Source of the DNA: Leptospira bourretii
GTDB lineage: Bacteria > Spirochaetota > Leptospiria > Leptospirales > Leptospiraceae
Assembly: GCF_004770145.1 (NCBI RefSeq)
Contig: NZ_RQFW01000012.1
Coordinates: 379,883-443,882 of the forward strand
Direction of reading: 5' to 3'
DNA: 64,000 nucleotides
Below the pieces are notes generated by a model that did no database searches, was not told the DNA's origin, and saw only the letters and a program-made list of their open reading frames with translations. Positions 26,363-34,531 of this stretch are shown here, in pieces. Positions within the stretch are counted from its first letter, which is position 1. The number at the start of each line of letters is the position of its first letter. Both the position numbers and the translations under genes were made by a program.

Positions 26363-27775
26363 TTGAAAGGTATGCGTTTTTTTCTATTATTATTCTTATT
26401 TCTTTTATGCATATGTAAACCATTACCGTTTAACAATCCAACGGATGCAAAAACAGATGCTTTTTTGGAAACACAACTACTTCGCTGTATTTTAGGAGAG
26501 TGGGATTGTTATGAAATCCCACAAGACAACCAAGGAGTTCGGGAATGGACAAGGTTTTTAGGAGCCACAGGAGGAGTCCAAACAGCTTCGCAGTCCGTTG
26601 TTACCGATCGATCTGGAAACGTGTATGTAGTAGGTACAACAACTGGCTCACTGGCAGGCCAACCAAAAATATCTCCAGCCACTTATAATGATATTTTTAT
26701 AGCGAAATTTGATAGTAACGGAAATCTTTTGTGGGTTCGTCAGACAGGTAGTACTAACATTGCGTCCACTTATGCCGAAGTGGCACATTTTGATAAGTGG
26801 GGAGATTTGTATATCGTCGGTTCCTCTGGAGGTCCATTCAATGAATATTCAGGCACCGGTGCGGGAAGTTTACTTCTTAAAGTGCATCCATCGGGATTGG
26901 TACTCTGGACAAAAATTTTCCCAACGGGAAGTGAAACCTTAGGATCGGGAGTCACTACAGATTCTGACGGAAATGTTTATATCACGGGAAATACCGAAGA
27001 ACAAATCATCAATGGCGAAACGGCACTCGGCGGAAGAAATACATTTATCTTTAAATACAATCGTAACGGGGATTATATTTGGACAAGACTCATTGACAAT
27101 GGTGGTGTCAGTTCGTATGGACATCAGATTCAATATGATCCTTATTCACAAAATATTCTAATTACTGGGCAAGTCGGTGGTTCTGGAACCTTTTTGGGAA
27201 ATCCGTTACCAGGTGGAAGTATGGATTCCTATTTAATTTCTTTAAACACTAACGGAAACATTCAATGGGTTCGACTTCTGGGAGTCTCCGGTGGAACTAC
27301 CAGTGCAAGAGCCATTTCCGTTGATAAAAAGGGATCAGTTTATATTTCAGGGGATGCTAATTTAGATATTGATGGTCAAACTAAGTCAGGTTTGATAGAT
27401 CAATTTTTAACTCGATACAATGTGTCTGGTGAAAAAATTTGGACTCGTTTGCTCGGTGGTGGAGGATCTAGTAGTACATATTCCTACGGTATTTATGCTG
27501 ATAATGCATTTCATATTTATACAGCAGGCAGTACTACCGGAAATTTATCTGGCGTTAATTTAATTGGAACACAAGATTCTTACCTCACTAAATATGATGG
27601 AAATGGAAACTTGATTTGGATTCGTCCATCTGGTAGTAGTGGTTCTACTATTTATGGAAGAGGAATTTCTTCTGATAAGTATGGAACTTTATATGTGATT
27701 GGATCGACTGATGGGAGTTTTGATGACCAAACAAAACTAGGAACTTCCGATGCTTTTATAATGAAGTATCGTTAA
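26363..27775 (+). CDS. SBBP-repeat beta-propeller lipoprotein, copy 2
   Basis: A 470-residue paralogue of the preceding gene. Shared phrases include 'WDCYEIPQDNQGVREWTRFLG' against 'VPCYEIKQQNQGIKQWTRLLG', and 'GTQDSYLTKYDGNGNL' near the end. The start is either TTG at 26363 (TAAGG upstream) or ATG at 26372. A lipobox-like Cys lies at the end of 'FFLLLFLFLLC'. Beta-propeller repeats fill residues 60-470. No stronger rightward promoter is visible in the 17-nt gap, so it is probably cotranscribed with copy 1. Confidence 0.82.
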   Translation: MKGMRFFLLLFLFLLCICKPLPFNNPTDAKTDAFLETQLLRCILGEWDCYEIPQDNQGVREWTRFLGATGGVQTASQSVVTDRSGNVYVVGTTTGSLAGQPKISPATYNDIFIAKFDSNGNLLWVRQTGSTNIASTYAEVAHFDKWGDLYIVGSSGGPFNEYSGTGAGSLLLKVHPSGLVLWTKIFPTGSETLGSGVTTDSDGNVYITGNTEEQIINGETALGGRNTFIFKYNRNGDYIWTRLIDNGGVSSYGHQIQYDPYSQNILITGQVGGSGTFLGNPLPGGSMDSYLISLNTNGNIQWVRLLGVSGGTTSARAISVDKKGSVYISGDANLDIDGQTKSGLIDQFLTRYNVSGEKIWTRLLGGGGSSSTYSYGIYADNAFHIYTAGSTTGNLSGVNLIGTQDSYLTKYDGNGNLIWIRPSGSSGSTIYGRGISSDKYGTLYVIGSTDGSFDDQTKLGTSDAFIMKYR

Positions 27776-27894
27776 TTACAAATATTCCATTACAAATCAG
27801 CTTATGTTAAATTATATTTTGATCGCAATTTAGTGAAATTCAAAATACATTCATAAAACTTTATTAAGGATTACGAATGTATTTATCAATTTAA

Positions 27895-28542
27895 CTAATA
27901 ACCAACTGTAAATCTTTGTTTTACATATTTTCTTTCTTCGAGTTCATCTACAAAGGCTTTTACTAAATCTGCAAGTGAGATATGGCTATGTCCATTGGTA
28001 TCAACAAGAAGAGATTCTTTTGAAAAACGATACTTACCTGTTTTTGTTCCCTCTGGTTCGATGACAGCAGAAGGAGAAAGGAAGGACCATTCCAATTCGT
28101 TTTCGGATCGTAAGTGGTTTAGTATCTGCCTTGCACCATCGGCACCGGCAAAATATTCTTTTGGAAACTCTGGAGTGTCAATCAGTTGCACTCCAGGTTG
28201 AACTTCTAAAGATCCTGCACCACCCATCACAATGATCCGTTTGACACCTGCTTTTTTTGTGGCACTTAGAATGGATAAAGATCCATTGATCATGTTTTCA
28301 CGAATATTGGGATCTGTCCAACCAGGGTTATAAGAATCCAAAACGGCATCAGAACCGGAAATGATTTTTGCCAATCCATCTGTATCAAAAATATCCCCTT
28401 GGATTTTTTTTAAGTTTGGATGTTCCACTTTTAATTTGGAAGGATCTCGCAATACGGCTATAACCTGATATCCTTTATTTAAAGTTTCTTCTAGAGTTTT
28501 ACTTCCGATAAACCCTGTTGCACCGATTAATGTAATTTTCAT
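27895..28542 (-). CDS. NAD(P)-binding atypical SDR / NmrA-like oxidoreductase
   Basis: A 215-residue Rossmann protein. It starts with 'MKITLIGATGFIGSKTLEE', the GxxGxxG NAD(P) motif at residues 7-13. It continues with 'LKKIQGDIFDTDGLAKIISGSDAVLDSY' and 'RIIVMGGAGSLEV' and lacks the Tyr-x3-Lys catalytic pair of classical SDRs. Relatives act as NADPH sensors or flavin/biliverdin-type reductases (YwnB/SDR_a5). It is probably controlled by the Rrf2 regulator encoded just upstream on the same strand. The substrate cannot be inferred. Confidence 0.85.
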   Translation of the reverse strand: MKITLIGATGFIGSKTLEETLNKGYQVIAVLRDPSKLKVEHPNLKKIQGDIFDTDGLAKIISGSDAVLDSYNPGWTDPNIRENMINGSLSILSATKKAGVKRIIVMGGAGSLEVQPGVQLIDTPEFPKEYFAGADGARQILNHLRSENELEWSFLSPSAVIEPEGTKTGKYRFSKESLLVDTNGHSHISLADLVKAFVDELEERKYVKQRFTVGY

Positions 28543-28609
28543 TGTTTTCTCCTTTGTTGTTTTGTTGTAACTTACATTATTACATCTTATGTTAAAAAAA
28601 TTTTAGCTT

Positions 28610-29059
28610 TTACGCTCGTTTTTTATAAGTTCCCGTTTTTTTAGATAATGTCCGTTGGCGTATCTCCGAACTAACATCGGATAAATTGTATTTTGAAAGT
28701 TTATCTTCCATGGCTTTCTGCGCTTCGTCTAAAATTCCTGATAGTGCGACCTGAATATTTTTTCCAATAGGGCAATTCGGATTGGGATGTTCGTGCAAAA
28801 GAAACAAGTTTTCTTCTTTTTCTGTTGCTTTATAAATATCGAGTAGGTTGATCTCCCTGGCAGGTTTCGACAAAGAAGAACCTTTGATTCCTCTCCGTGC
28901 ATTGATGATGCCTGCTCTTTTTAGTTTTCCGAGTAACAAACGAATGATGGCCGGGTTTGTGCCCACAGATCCTGCAATTTCCTCTGAAGATGCTTCTCCA
29001 TCCATTTCCAAAATGGTTAAAATATGGATGGCAACAGAATATCGGCTAGGGATGGACAT
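28610..29059 (-). CDS. Rrf2-family transcriptional regulator
   Basis: A 149-residue winged-helix protein. It has 'SRYSVAIHILTILEMDGEASSEEIAGSVGTNP' (helix-turn-helix), 'LLGKLKRAGIINARRGIKGSSLSKPAREINLLDIY' (wing), and a central 'NPNCPIG' with one Cys. The Fe-S ligand set of IscR (three Cys) is not present, so it resembles the YwnA/RsrR-like single-Cys group that senses redox or other signals. It sits 67 nt upstream of the NAD(P)-binding gene, a common YwnA-YwnB type pairing. Confidence 0.88.
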   Translation of the reverse strand: MSIPSRYSVAIHILTILEMDGEASSEEIAGSVGTNPAIIRLLLGKLKRAGIINARRGIKGSSLSKPAREINLLDIYKATEKEENLFLLHEHPNPNCPIGKNIQVALSGILDEAQKAMEDKLSKYNLSDVSSEIRQRTLSKKTGTYKKRA

Positions 29060-29117
29060 AAAGGTTACTTGTAACCACGATTGTTACAGGTGGATTTTTT
29101 GGCAAATCTTAAATTCG

Positions 29118-30821
29118 CTACTTTCGCCATTTGCTTGGACTTGAAAAGTTTTTCGTACGACCCGGTTTGACATGAAACCTCGATCCAGTATTGAATTTTG
29201 GAGCATTGAACCGAGCGTTATTGAATTTAAAACGACCTGGTTTGATGTCCATTTTCCCTCTTGGAATGTAAGTCCTTTCTTTTAGAATCGAAAACAATCC
29301 ACCTAAATCAATTTCTCCGTAGGCACCACCACCTCCGCCTCCACCGCCAGCTAACTCTTCCTCGCCTTCCTCTTCAAGATCATCGTCGTCATCTTCTTCG
29401 TTACCATCCTTTTTTATTTGGTTGGTCGAGGTCACATCTAAATCAATAGGTTTTGGTTCTATGTATCTAGATTGGAAATTCACTTGGGAATAAAAATCTA
29501 AAATATTAGATTCAGCTAACTTTGGTAAGTTTTCTATATTCGTGTCGTTGGGTATACTTCTAGATAAGATAAAAATTTGACTTTGTGATTTAAAACAAGA
29601 AAATACAAAGTATTCTTTTTTTAACTGTTCTTTTTCTACATCCGGTTTCGCAATTTCTAACGTAAAAGTATATGATCCGTCCCGATAATCAGGCGAATAA
29701 GTTTCATGAATGATGCCAGATTTTGGATAGGTCTTCTTAATTTTTTCAACGAGGTTTGTGGTGATGAATGTTTTTAAAGTTTTTTCAATCCCATCGGTGA
29801 TGATATCAGATTGTATTTTTTGGTTTACATTGATGGCTTGAATTTTAAAGAGCCCGTGAATGGGATCAAAAAAACTAACATTCTGTTTGCCATCGCGAAT
29901 CACAGCGAATCTTGTATCCACAGGAATTTGCGTTGTAAAAAGATTGGAATCGGATGTGTAAGTTCCGCCAAGGACATCCCCATACACTGGATTCAGTCGT
30001 TTGATTGGCAATGGTTGGCTATTTTTGTTTTCTAACGCTGCCAAAAATTGATCTTTTGAATGATCTATGAACCTGTAGTCTTTGTTGTAATTTTCAACTT
30101 CATTAAAAAAATTGAATGTTGGTAACAGAAGCCATGTGAGAACTCTTCTATATCCAAACTTATAGGTCGTTAGAGTAGGAATTCTTTCGATTGCCTTTCT
30201 TTTGAAAACAATGAAATAATGATTCTCATAATTCACGGTAGGAATGATTCCAAGCGAGATTAAAAATAAAACTAGATTATAGTTATCCTTTTCTCTTCTT
30301 ACATAATATAAGTTATAGTAAGTGTCACAATTCTCTATATCATCAAAAAGATTAGGATGATCACCTGGGTATAAAAAAGTATCTGCATCGATGATTTCAG
30401 CATATTTGAGTAATGTTTTTTTATCTTTTGGGTCGATTGTCATTTTCTCAATTTGTTGGAATCTTTCAAATGACTTGTTTGTGCGAAAGGATTCTAACTC
30501 TTTCGTATATGGCCAAGACTTAGGAATTCCTTGAATTTGTTTGATATGTCTAGTGTTTGTATTTTTTAATTTTAAATTGGTTCGTATATTTTCAATGAAC
30601 TGGGTGTCGATGAGTGGAAGATTGGATTGTGTGAGTTCATTGGAAGAACCAGATTCTTGGAATTTTAAAATAGAAAAAAAACAGGATGTTCCCGTCTCTC
30701 CCAAAAGGGTTCCCCCTTCTGCGATTGGGATTTCACCAGATTGGTTTGGATTGATCCGTGTATGATACCAACTGACCTGGCAATTCAAAAGGAAGAAGAG
30801 GAAAATAAAATAGAATTTCAT
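29118..30821 (-). CDS. large hypothetical lipoprotein with acidic and poly-Gly C-terminus
   Basis: About 567 residues from the ATG at 30821, which places the lipoprotein signal 'MKFYFIFLFFLLNC' at the N-terminus; an in-frame start 45 nt upstream would bury it. I do not recognise a family. The middle has Tyr/Lys-rich alpha/beta sequence with two hydrophobic stretches ('YNLVLFLISLGIIPTV' and 'VLTWLLLPTFNF'). Near residue 490 an Asp/Glu run leads to eight consecutive Gly, then a basic Phe/Asn/Arg-rich tail. A hairpin repeat lies directly upstream of the start. Envelope location is likely; function unknown. Confidence 0.7.
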   Translation of the reverse strand: MKFYFIFLFFLLNCQVSWYHTRINPNQSGEIPIAEGGTLLGETGTSCFFSILKFQESGSSNELTQSNLPLIDTQFIENIRTNLKLKNTNTRHIKQIQGIPKSWPYTKELESFRTNKSFERFQQIEKMTIDPKDKKTLLKYAEIIDADTFLYPGDHPNLFDDIENCDTYYNLYYVRREKDNYNLVLFLISLGIIPTVNYENHYFIVFKRKAIERIPTLTTYKFGYRRVLTWLLLPTFNFFNEVENYNKDYRFIDHSKDQFLAALENKNSQPLPIKRLNPVYGDVLGGTYTSDSNLFTTQIPVDTRFAVIRDGKQNVSFFDPIHGLFKIQAINVNQKIQSDIITDGIEKTLKTFITTNLVEKIKKTYPKSGIIHETYSPDYRDGSYTFTLEIAKPDVEKEQLKKEYFVFSCFKSQSQIFILSRSIPNDTNIENLPKLAESNILDFYSQVNFQSRYIEPKPIDLDVTSTNQIKKDGNEEDDDDDLEEEGEEELAGGGGGGGGAYGEIDLGGLFSILKERTYIPRGKMDIKPGRFKFNNARFNAPKFNTGSRFHVKPGRTKNFSSPSKWRK

Positions 30822-30824
30822 ATC

Positions 30825-30860
30825 GAGAACCACTAAAGAAGTTAGTGGCTCCCGAGGTTT
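30825..30860 (+). repeat. hairpin repeat, copy 1 (left of DUF1554 gene 1)
   Basis: GAGAACCACTAA (30825-30836) pairs with TTAGTGGCTCCC (30842-30853) with one mismatch and one G-U pair, followed by GAGGTTTTG. The same arrangement recurs at 31942-31977 beyond the next DUF1554 gene at a similar distance from its stop codon, with related flanks (GGTTT..GTCAAAA). The two copies probably came along with gene duplication and may act as 3'-end hairpins. Confidence 0.55.
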
Positions 30861-30912
30861 TGTCAAAACAAAATGCTAACAAACTCTTGGTGTTTCGAGA
30901 ATCAAATGGTTT

Positions 30913-31632
30913 CTACTGTTCGACACAAATGATAGCCGCAGTGTTCGTACATCCAGCGGTTCCAGCAGCATAGATTGCATCAGACGATGTACTGTCATAT
31001 GTTGCCATTGAGAAACTACCAGTCCCCGTCCATTGTGAACAATGATTACCATTACTAGTCCAATTTGCATTCAGTCCTGTTGCTGTCATATTTGTAAAAG
31101 GAATTGCATTGCTAATTGAATTTGTCAAAGGAAAGGTAAAGAGTCCATTGGCATTGGTTGTGCCAATCACCGTGGTTCCATTGGATCGCCTATATTCTTT
31201 ATTTGCCTTTAACACCCAACCAGTATGTTCGGAAGATCCACCAGAACAATTAGCAGTTGTACAAGCAATTCGATTGGTTCCATCAGCAACTAGAGCTTTG
31301 TATGTGCCTCCTCCAGAAGGTTTATCAGTGGAGTTATTGCAAAAATTATCTAATCCACTAATTCCTAAATTTGTATTCAATGCTGGAAAAGTATTAGCTG
31401 TGACAAATATTTTACAAGGACCAGTTGTGGAGCAAGGTCCGACGGAAGTATTTGTTGTACTTGTCGTAGAAGCAGTAGAACTGCTGTTATTTGACACGAG
31501 TGCAAGCGCACTGGCTGCAGCCGTATTGTCGGTGTTATTTTCTTCACAAGAGATGAGTGAAAAGCAAATAAAGCTAATAATGATTAAATTAACTGTAAAA
31601 AAGGAATTTGATAAGTCTTTCAGTTTATGCAA
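30913..31632 (-). CDS. DUF1554-family lipoprotein, tandem copy 1
   Basis: About 239 residues. I choose TTG 31632 because GGAG lies 7 nt upstream and the paralogues have the same site at the matching place; a longer ATG-started form lacks one. It has the signal and lipobox 'FICFSLISC', then an Asn/Ser/Thr-rich linker, then the DUF1554 domain from about residue 75 ('CKIFVTANTFPA', 'LDNFCNNST', 'YKALVADGTNRIAC', 'TTVIGTTNANGLFTFPLTN', C-terminal 'AIICVEQ'). DUF1554 is a leptospiral/bacterial surface-protein domain of unknown ligand. Paired Cys residues suggest disulfides. It is more divergent than copies 2 and 3. Confidence 0.87.
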   Translation of the reverse strand: MHKLKDLSNSFFTVNLIIISFICFSLISCEENNTDNTAAASALALVSNNSSSTASTTSTTNTSVGPCSTTGPCKIFVTANTFPALNTNLGISGLDNFCNNSTDKPSGGGTYKALVADGTNRIACTTANCSGGSSEHTGWVLKANKEYRRSNGTTVIGTTNANGLFTFPLTNSISNAIPFTNMTATGLNANWTSNGNHCSQWTGTGSFSMATYDSTSSDAIYAAGTAGCTNTAAIICVEQ

Positions 31633-32035
31633 AAAAATTCTCCAATATAAGGGTAATACCCAAAGTTGCTCGCTTAGAGTCGACTTTTTTGGAAAGCGAG
31701 TCAATTTATTTTAGGGAAATGCTAAGATTATTTTTCTTTTTTGGCAAATGAATAAAAAAGTACGAAATGAACGGTTGTTTCTGAATGATTTTTTTTGATT
31801 AGAGAATACTGATACAATTTGATGACAATTTCAACATATCAATGTCATAGGAACCATTTTTAAAAATATAAAAGCCTTCAAGATATGTGTGAATGTTTAT
31901 ACAAATCTCAGTAAGATAAAAAAAATCAATTTGTCATATTACCATAGGAACCACTATACAGTAAGTGGCTCCTGTGGTTTGAGTCAAAATAAATTCTTTA
32001 TCTTAACTTTAGGTATATCAAGAACCAAGCTGTTT
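31633..32035. other. intergenic region between DUF1554 copies 1 and 2
   Basis: About 400 bp of AT-rich DNA without a credible gene. It holds the ribosome site and conserved leader of copy 1 (TTACCCTTAT motif shared with copy 2), the hairpin repeat at 31942-31977 and a partial match to its left arm (CATAGGAACCA) near 31847. Confidence 0.6.
31942..31977. repeat. hairpin repeat, copy 2 (downstream of DUF1554 gene 2)
   Basis: CCATAGGAACCACT (31942-31955) and AGTGGCTCCTGTGG (31964-31977) form a 14-bp stem with two G-U type positions and an 8-nt loop. It lies about 60 nt past the copy-2 stop codon. It resembles the element at 30825, so it is a duplicated 3' hairpin or a small dispersed repeat. Confidence 0.6.
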
Positions 32036-32758
32036 CTATTGTTCTACACAAATGGCCTTCGCATTATAGAAATCTTCTAGGTCAGCGCATGTTGTACCAG
32101 CAAACGCAAAAGCACGCATATCTATTTCTTGATGTTTTCCAAAGAGTCCATTTGGTGATGTAGCTGGAGCTCTGGTCGTCCAATTTTCACAATCATTGCT
32201 ATTGATCCAGTCGGCATTGATTCCTGTAATCACATAATTATTAGCATTTAGTAAATTTGGTTCCATTGAATTGGTCAGTGGAATAGGGAAAAGACCATTT
32301 GCATTAGTGGTTCCAATCACTGTGGTTCCATCTTTTCTTTTGTATTGTTGGTTTGGTTTGAGAACCCAATCGATATGTTCAGAAGTCCCACCAGTTGTGC
32401 AATTTGCTGAAGTACAAGCTCTTCTGGAGGTTCCATCAGTTACCAAAGCTTTGTAAGTCCCTCCACCTGAGGGTTTGTTTGTAGCATTATTACAGTGCGC
32501 ATCAATGCCAGAAACACCTGCAGTTACAGGAGCCGTTGAATTTGTAATGAATATTTTACAAGTTCCTGTTGTTGCACAAGAAGGTGTTGCACTACTAGAA
32601 GTAGAACTGTTATTTGCCACGATTGCAAGGGCACTGGCAGTCGTTGTGTCGTTGTTAGTATTTCCTGGTTCACAAGAAACGAGTATGAAACAAATAAAGC
32701 TAACAATGATTATATTTGATCTGAGTAAGGAATTTGCCAAGTTTTTTAAAATTTTCAT
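32036..32758 (-). CDS. DUF1554-family lipoprotein, tandem copy 2
   Basis: About 240 residues from ATG 32758, preceded by GGAG with a 6-nt spacer; the longer upstream in-frame ATGs lack a ribosome site. Lipobox 'FICFILVSC', then a Ser/Thr/Ala-rich linker. The DUF1554 domain has 'CKIFITNSTAPVTAGVSGID', 'CNNATNKPSGGGTYKALVTD', 'EHIDWVLKPNQQYKRKDGTT' and terminal 'AKAICVEQ'. It is closest to copy 3 (shared HIDWVLKPNQQYK and NGLFP.PLTNS). It should be an outer-membrane or periplasmic lipoprotein. Confidence 0.88.
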   Translation of the reverse strand: MKILKNLANSLLRSNIIIVSFICFILVSCEPGNTNNDTTTASALAIVANNSSTSSSATPSCATTGTCKIFITNSTAPVTAGVSGIDAHCNNATNKPSGGGTYKALVTDGTSRRACTSANCTTGGTSEHIDWVLKPNQQYKRKDGTTVIGTTNANGLFPIPLTNSMEPNLLNANNYVITGINADWINSNDCENWTTRAPATSPNGLFGKHQEIDMRAFAFAGTTCADLEDFYNAKAICVEQ

Positions 32759-32919
32759 AAAATTCTCCGTAATAAGGGTAATACCTAATTTATCTTCACC
32801 AAGACCATTACTCTTTGTAATTGAATTCATTAGTATGTTATAATAGTTTATTTTTATCATTTACAAAACAGAACTACGATTCTTTGAACGAATCTTTGTA
32901 ATACCATTGTTCCTGATTT

Positions 32920-33630
32920 CTATTGTTCCACACAAATGGCTTTCCCTTTATAGGTATTATTAATCAAATCACTACATGCCATTGTTGCTTCTGAAAACGC
33001 TTTGATACCTACCTCAATATGTGCTCCATATTTCCCATTTCCGGTACCTGTCCAATCATTACAATCATCACCAGCTGTCCAGTTGTCATTTAAACCAGTG
33101 ATGACAAGATCAGAACTTCCATCAATGGCCGTCGGCTGAATTGAATTGGTCAGTGGAACAGGAAAAAGACCATTGGCATTTGTAGTTCCGATGATAGTGG
33201 TTCCATCGTTTGTTTTGTATTGTTGGTTTGGTTTGAGAACCCAATCGATATGTTCTGAAGTTCCCCCAGAGCAATTTGCAGTAGAGCATGCCCTTCTTTT
33301 GATTCCATCTGAAACCAATGCTTTGTAGGTATAACTTCCTGATGGTTTATTTGTCGAATTGTTGCAGTGTGTATCAAAGCCAGAAATACCTGCATTGATA
33401 GGAGCTGTTGGATTTGCGATAAATATTTTACAAGTGCCAGTTGTTGTGCAGGAAGGTGTTGTGGAACTACTAGAAGTAGAACTGTTATTTGCTACGAGTG
33501 CAAGTGCACCAGCGGCGGCCGTATTGTCATTGTTATTAGATTCACAAGAAATAAGAGTGAAACAAAGTAAGCTAACGATGATTAGATTTAAATCCAATGT
33601 TGGTTTTGATATGTATTTCAAATTTTGCAA
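32920..33630 (-). CDS. DUF1554-family lipoprotein, tandem copy 3
   Basis: About 236 residues from TTG 33630, with GAGGAG 7 nt upstream at the same place as in the paralogues. Lipobox 'LLCFTLISC', Ser/Thr linker, then the DUF1554 domain ('CKIFIANPTAPINAGISGFD', 'CNNSTNKPSGSYTYKALVSD', 'EHIDWVLKPNQQYKTNDGTT', 'GKAICVEQ'). It is the most upstream of the three; the 610-bp gap to its right probably holds its promoter. Sequence differences from copy 2 are spread over the domain, which suggests an older duplication, not a recent one. Confidence 0.88.
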   Translation of the reverse strand: MQNLKYISKPTLDLNLIIVSLLCFTLISCESNNNDNTAAAGALALVANNSSTSSSSTTPSCTTTGTCKIFIANPTAPINAGISGFDTHCNNSTNKPSGSYTYKALVSDGIKRRACSTANCSGGTSEHIDWVLKPNQQYKTNDGTTIIGTTNANGLFPVPLTNSIQPTAIDGSSDLVITGLNDNWTAGDDCNDWTGTGNGKYGAHIEVGIKAFSEATMACSDLINNTYKGKAICVEQ

Positions 33631-33909
33631 GAAAGTTCTCCTCTGTAAAAGTTTTGCCAAAACATTTCTCGCCTAATGTCGGCTCTTTTGTATATTCAGT
33701 CAAATTTTTTTAGGGAAATCGGAAAGTTTGACTGTAATAGGATTCATTACGCTAAAAAAGTACCACCAATTTAATTGTTCAATTTATGTACAATAGATCT
33801 ATAGGTTATGTGGCAAAAGAAGGATAGTCTTGGCAAATCTATGTCAGAAAAAAACTTTTGTTTTAAACAAATGGTTTTTTACGTTTCACCTAACTTTCAA
33901 TAGTTTAGT

Positions 33910-33939
33910 CGGTTATCATCAGCTATCGCCTGATAGCCG
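33910..33939. promoter_or_regulatory. hairpin in the DUF1554-pnt intergenic region
   Basis: CGGTTATCA (33910-33918) pairs with TGATAGCCG (33931-33939) across nine positions including one G-U pair, with a 12-nt loop. T-rich but interrupted sequence follows (TACTTTGTTTCTTTT). It could be a weak rightward terminator or an operator. Confidence 0.45.
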
Positions 33940-34076
33940 GTACTTTGTTTCTTTTAAGTTAAAATTGTTTTATTTTGTAGAATTGTTTTCATAAGGTCCA
34001 ATTTATCTTTTAGATTTCAAACAATTTGAGCAGGGAGAATACTAGACTCGTCATAGCGATTATTGGAAATCTGAGT

Positions 34077-34115
34077 TCAAAATAGATGAAACCGCGGTTT
34101 AGGTTCTATTTTTGA
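34077..34115 (+). promoter_or_regulatory. long two-tier inverted repeat upstream of pntAB
   Basis: An outer arm TCAAAATAGA (34077-34086) is matched by TCTATTTTTGA (34105-34115) with one bulge. An inner perfect 12-bp palindrome AAACCGCGGTTT (34089-34100) lies between them. The element ends about 125 nt before the pntAB start, in otherwise unstructured DNA. It may be a repressor operator or a leader hairpin controlling the transhydrogenase genes. Confidence 0.55.
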
Positions 34116-34240
34116 TTTAAGAATCGCATTCATTTTCCTGGAAATCAGGTTCAAAGACTAGGATCAGGCTCCAGTTTGGGCAAAATTCTTGAAAATTTTG
34201 TTTCCAAAATGGCCATTTTTTCCATAACTACTACTAGTTT

Positions 34241-34531
34241 ATGGAAATATTTGTTACAGCCGTCACGATTTTCGTCCTAGCGATCTTCGTGGGATTTGAA
34301 ATCATCACAAAAATCCCCCCCATCCTCCACACCCCACTTATGTCGGGTTCTAACGCCATTTCCGGCATTACCTTAATTGGTGCCCTCTATGCAGCCGGAA
34401 TCCAAGAAAGCAATATCACCAAAATTTTGGGTCTTCTTTCTGTTATTTTCGCTACCGTCAACGTAGTGGGTGGGTTTCTAGTAACTCACAGGATGCTTGG
34501 AATGTTTAAGAAAAAGGATACACCAAAATAA
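34241..34531 (+). CDS. pntAB: NAD(P) transhydrogenase alpha-2 (membrane) subunit
   Basis: A 96-residue protein with three hydrophobic helices. It carries the conserved 'FEIITKIPPILHTPLMSGSNAISGI' block of the transhydrogenase membrane domain dII (alpha-2). Its stop overlaps the ATG of the beta subunit by one base. In three-gene systems (for example Rhodospirillum) it is preceded by pntAA, encoding the NAD(H)-binding dI; that gene is not here. The start lacks a clear Shine-Dalgarno. Confidence 0.92.
   Translation: MEIFVTAVTIFVLAIFVGFEIITKIPPILHTPLMSGSNAISGITLIGALYAAGIQESNITKILGLLSVIFATVNVVGGFLVTHRMLGMFKKKDTPK

Larger units (their letters stand above)
33631..34240. other. 610-bp intergenic region with two structured elements
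   Basis: No open frame here looks like a gene. It separates the minus-strand DUF1554 array from pntAB, so it must hold divergent promoters. Two inverted repeats stand out: 33910-33939 and 34077-34115 (listed separately). The NAD-binding transhydrogenase alpha-1 gene that might be expected here is absent, and no remnant of it was seen. Confidence 0.6.

Noticed and set aside
24924..27775. Recent tandem duplication of the SBBP genes
   Set aside because: The nucleotide sequences differ throughout, so the duplication looks old.
31109..31714. 201-aa plus-strand frame antisense to DUF1554 copy 1 (similar ones over copies 2 and 3)
   Set aside because: Present in all copies because the codons are shared; no start signal; the minus-strand product has signal peptide and domain.
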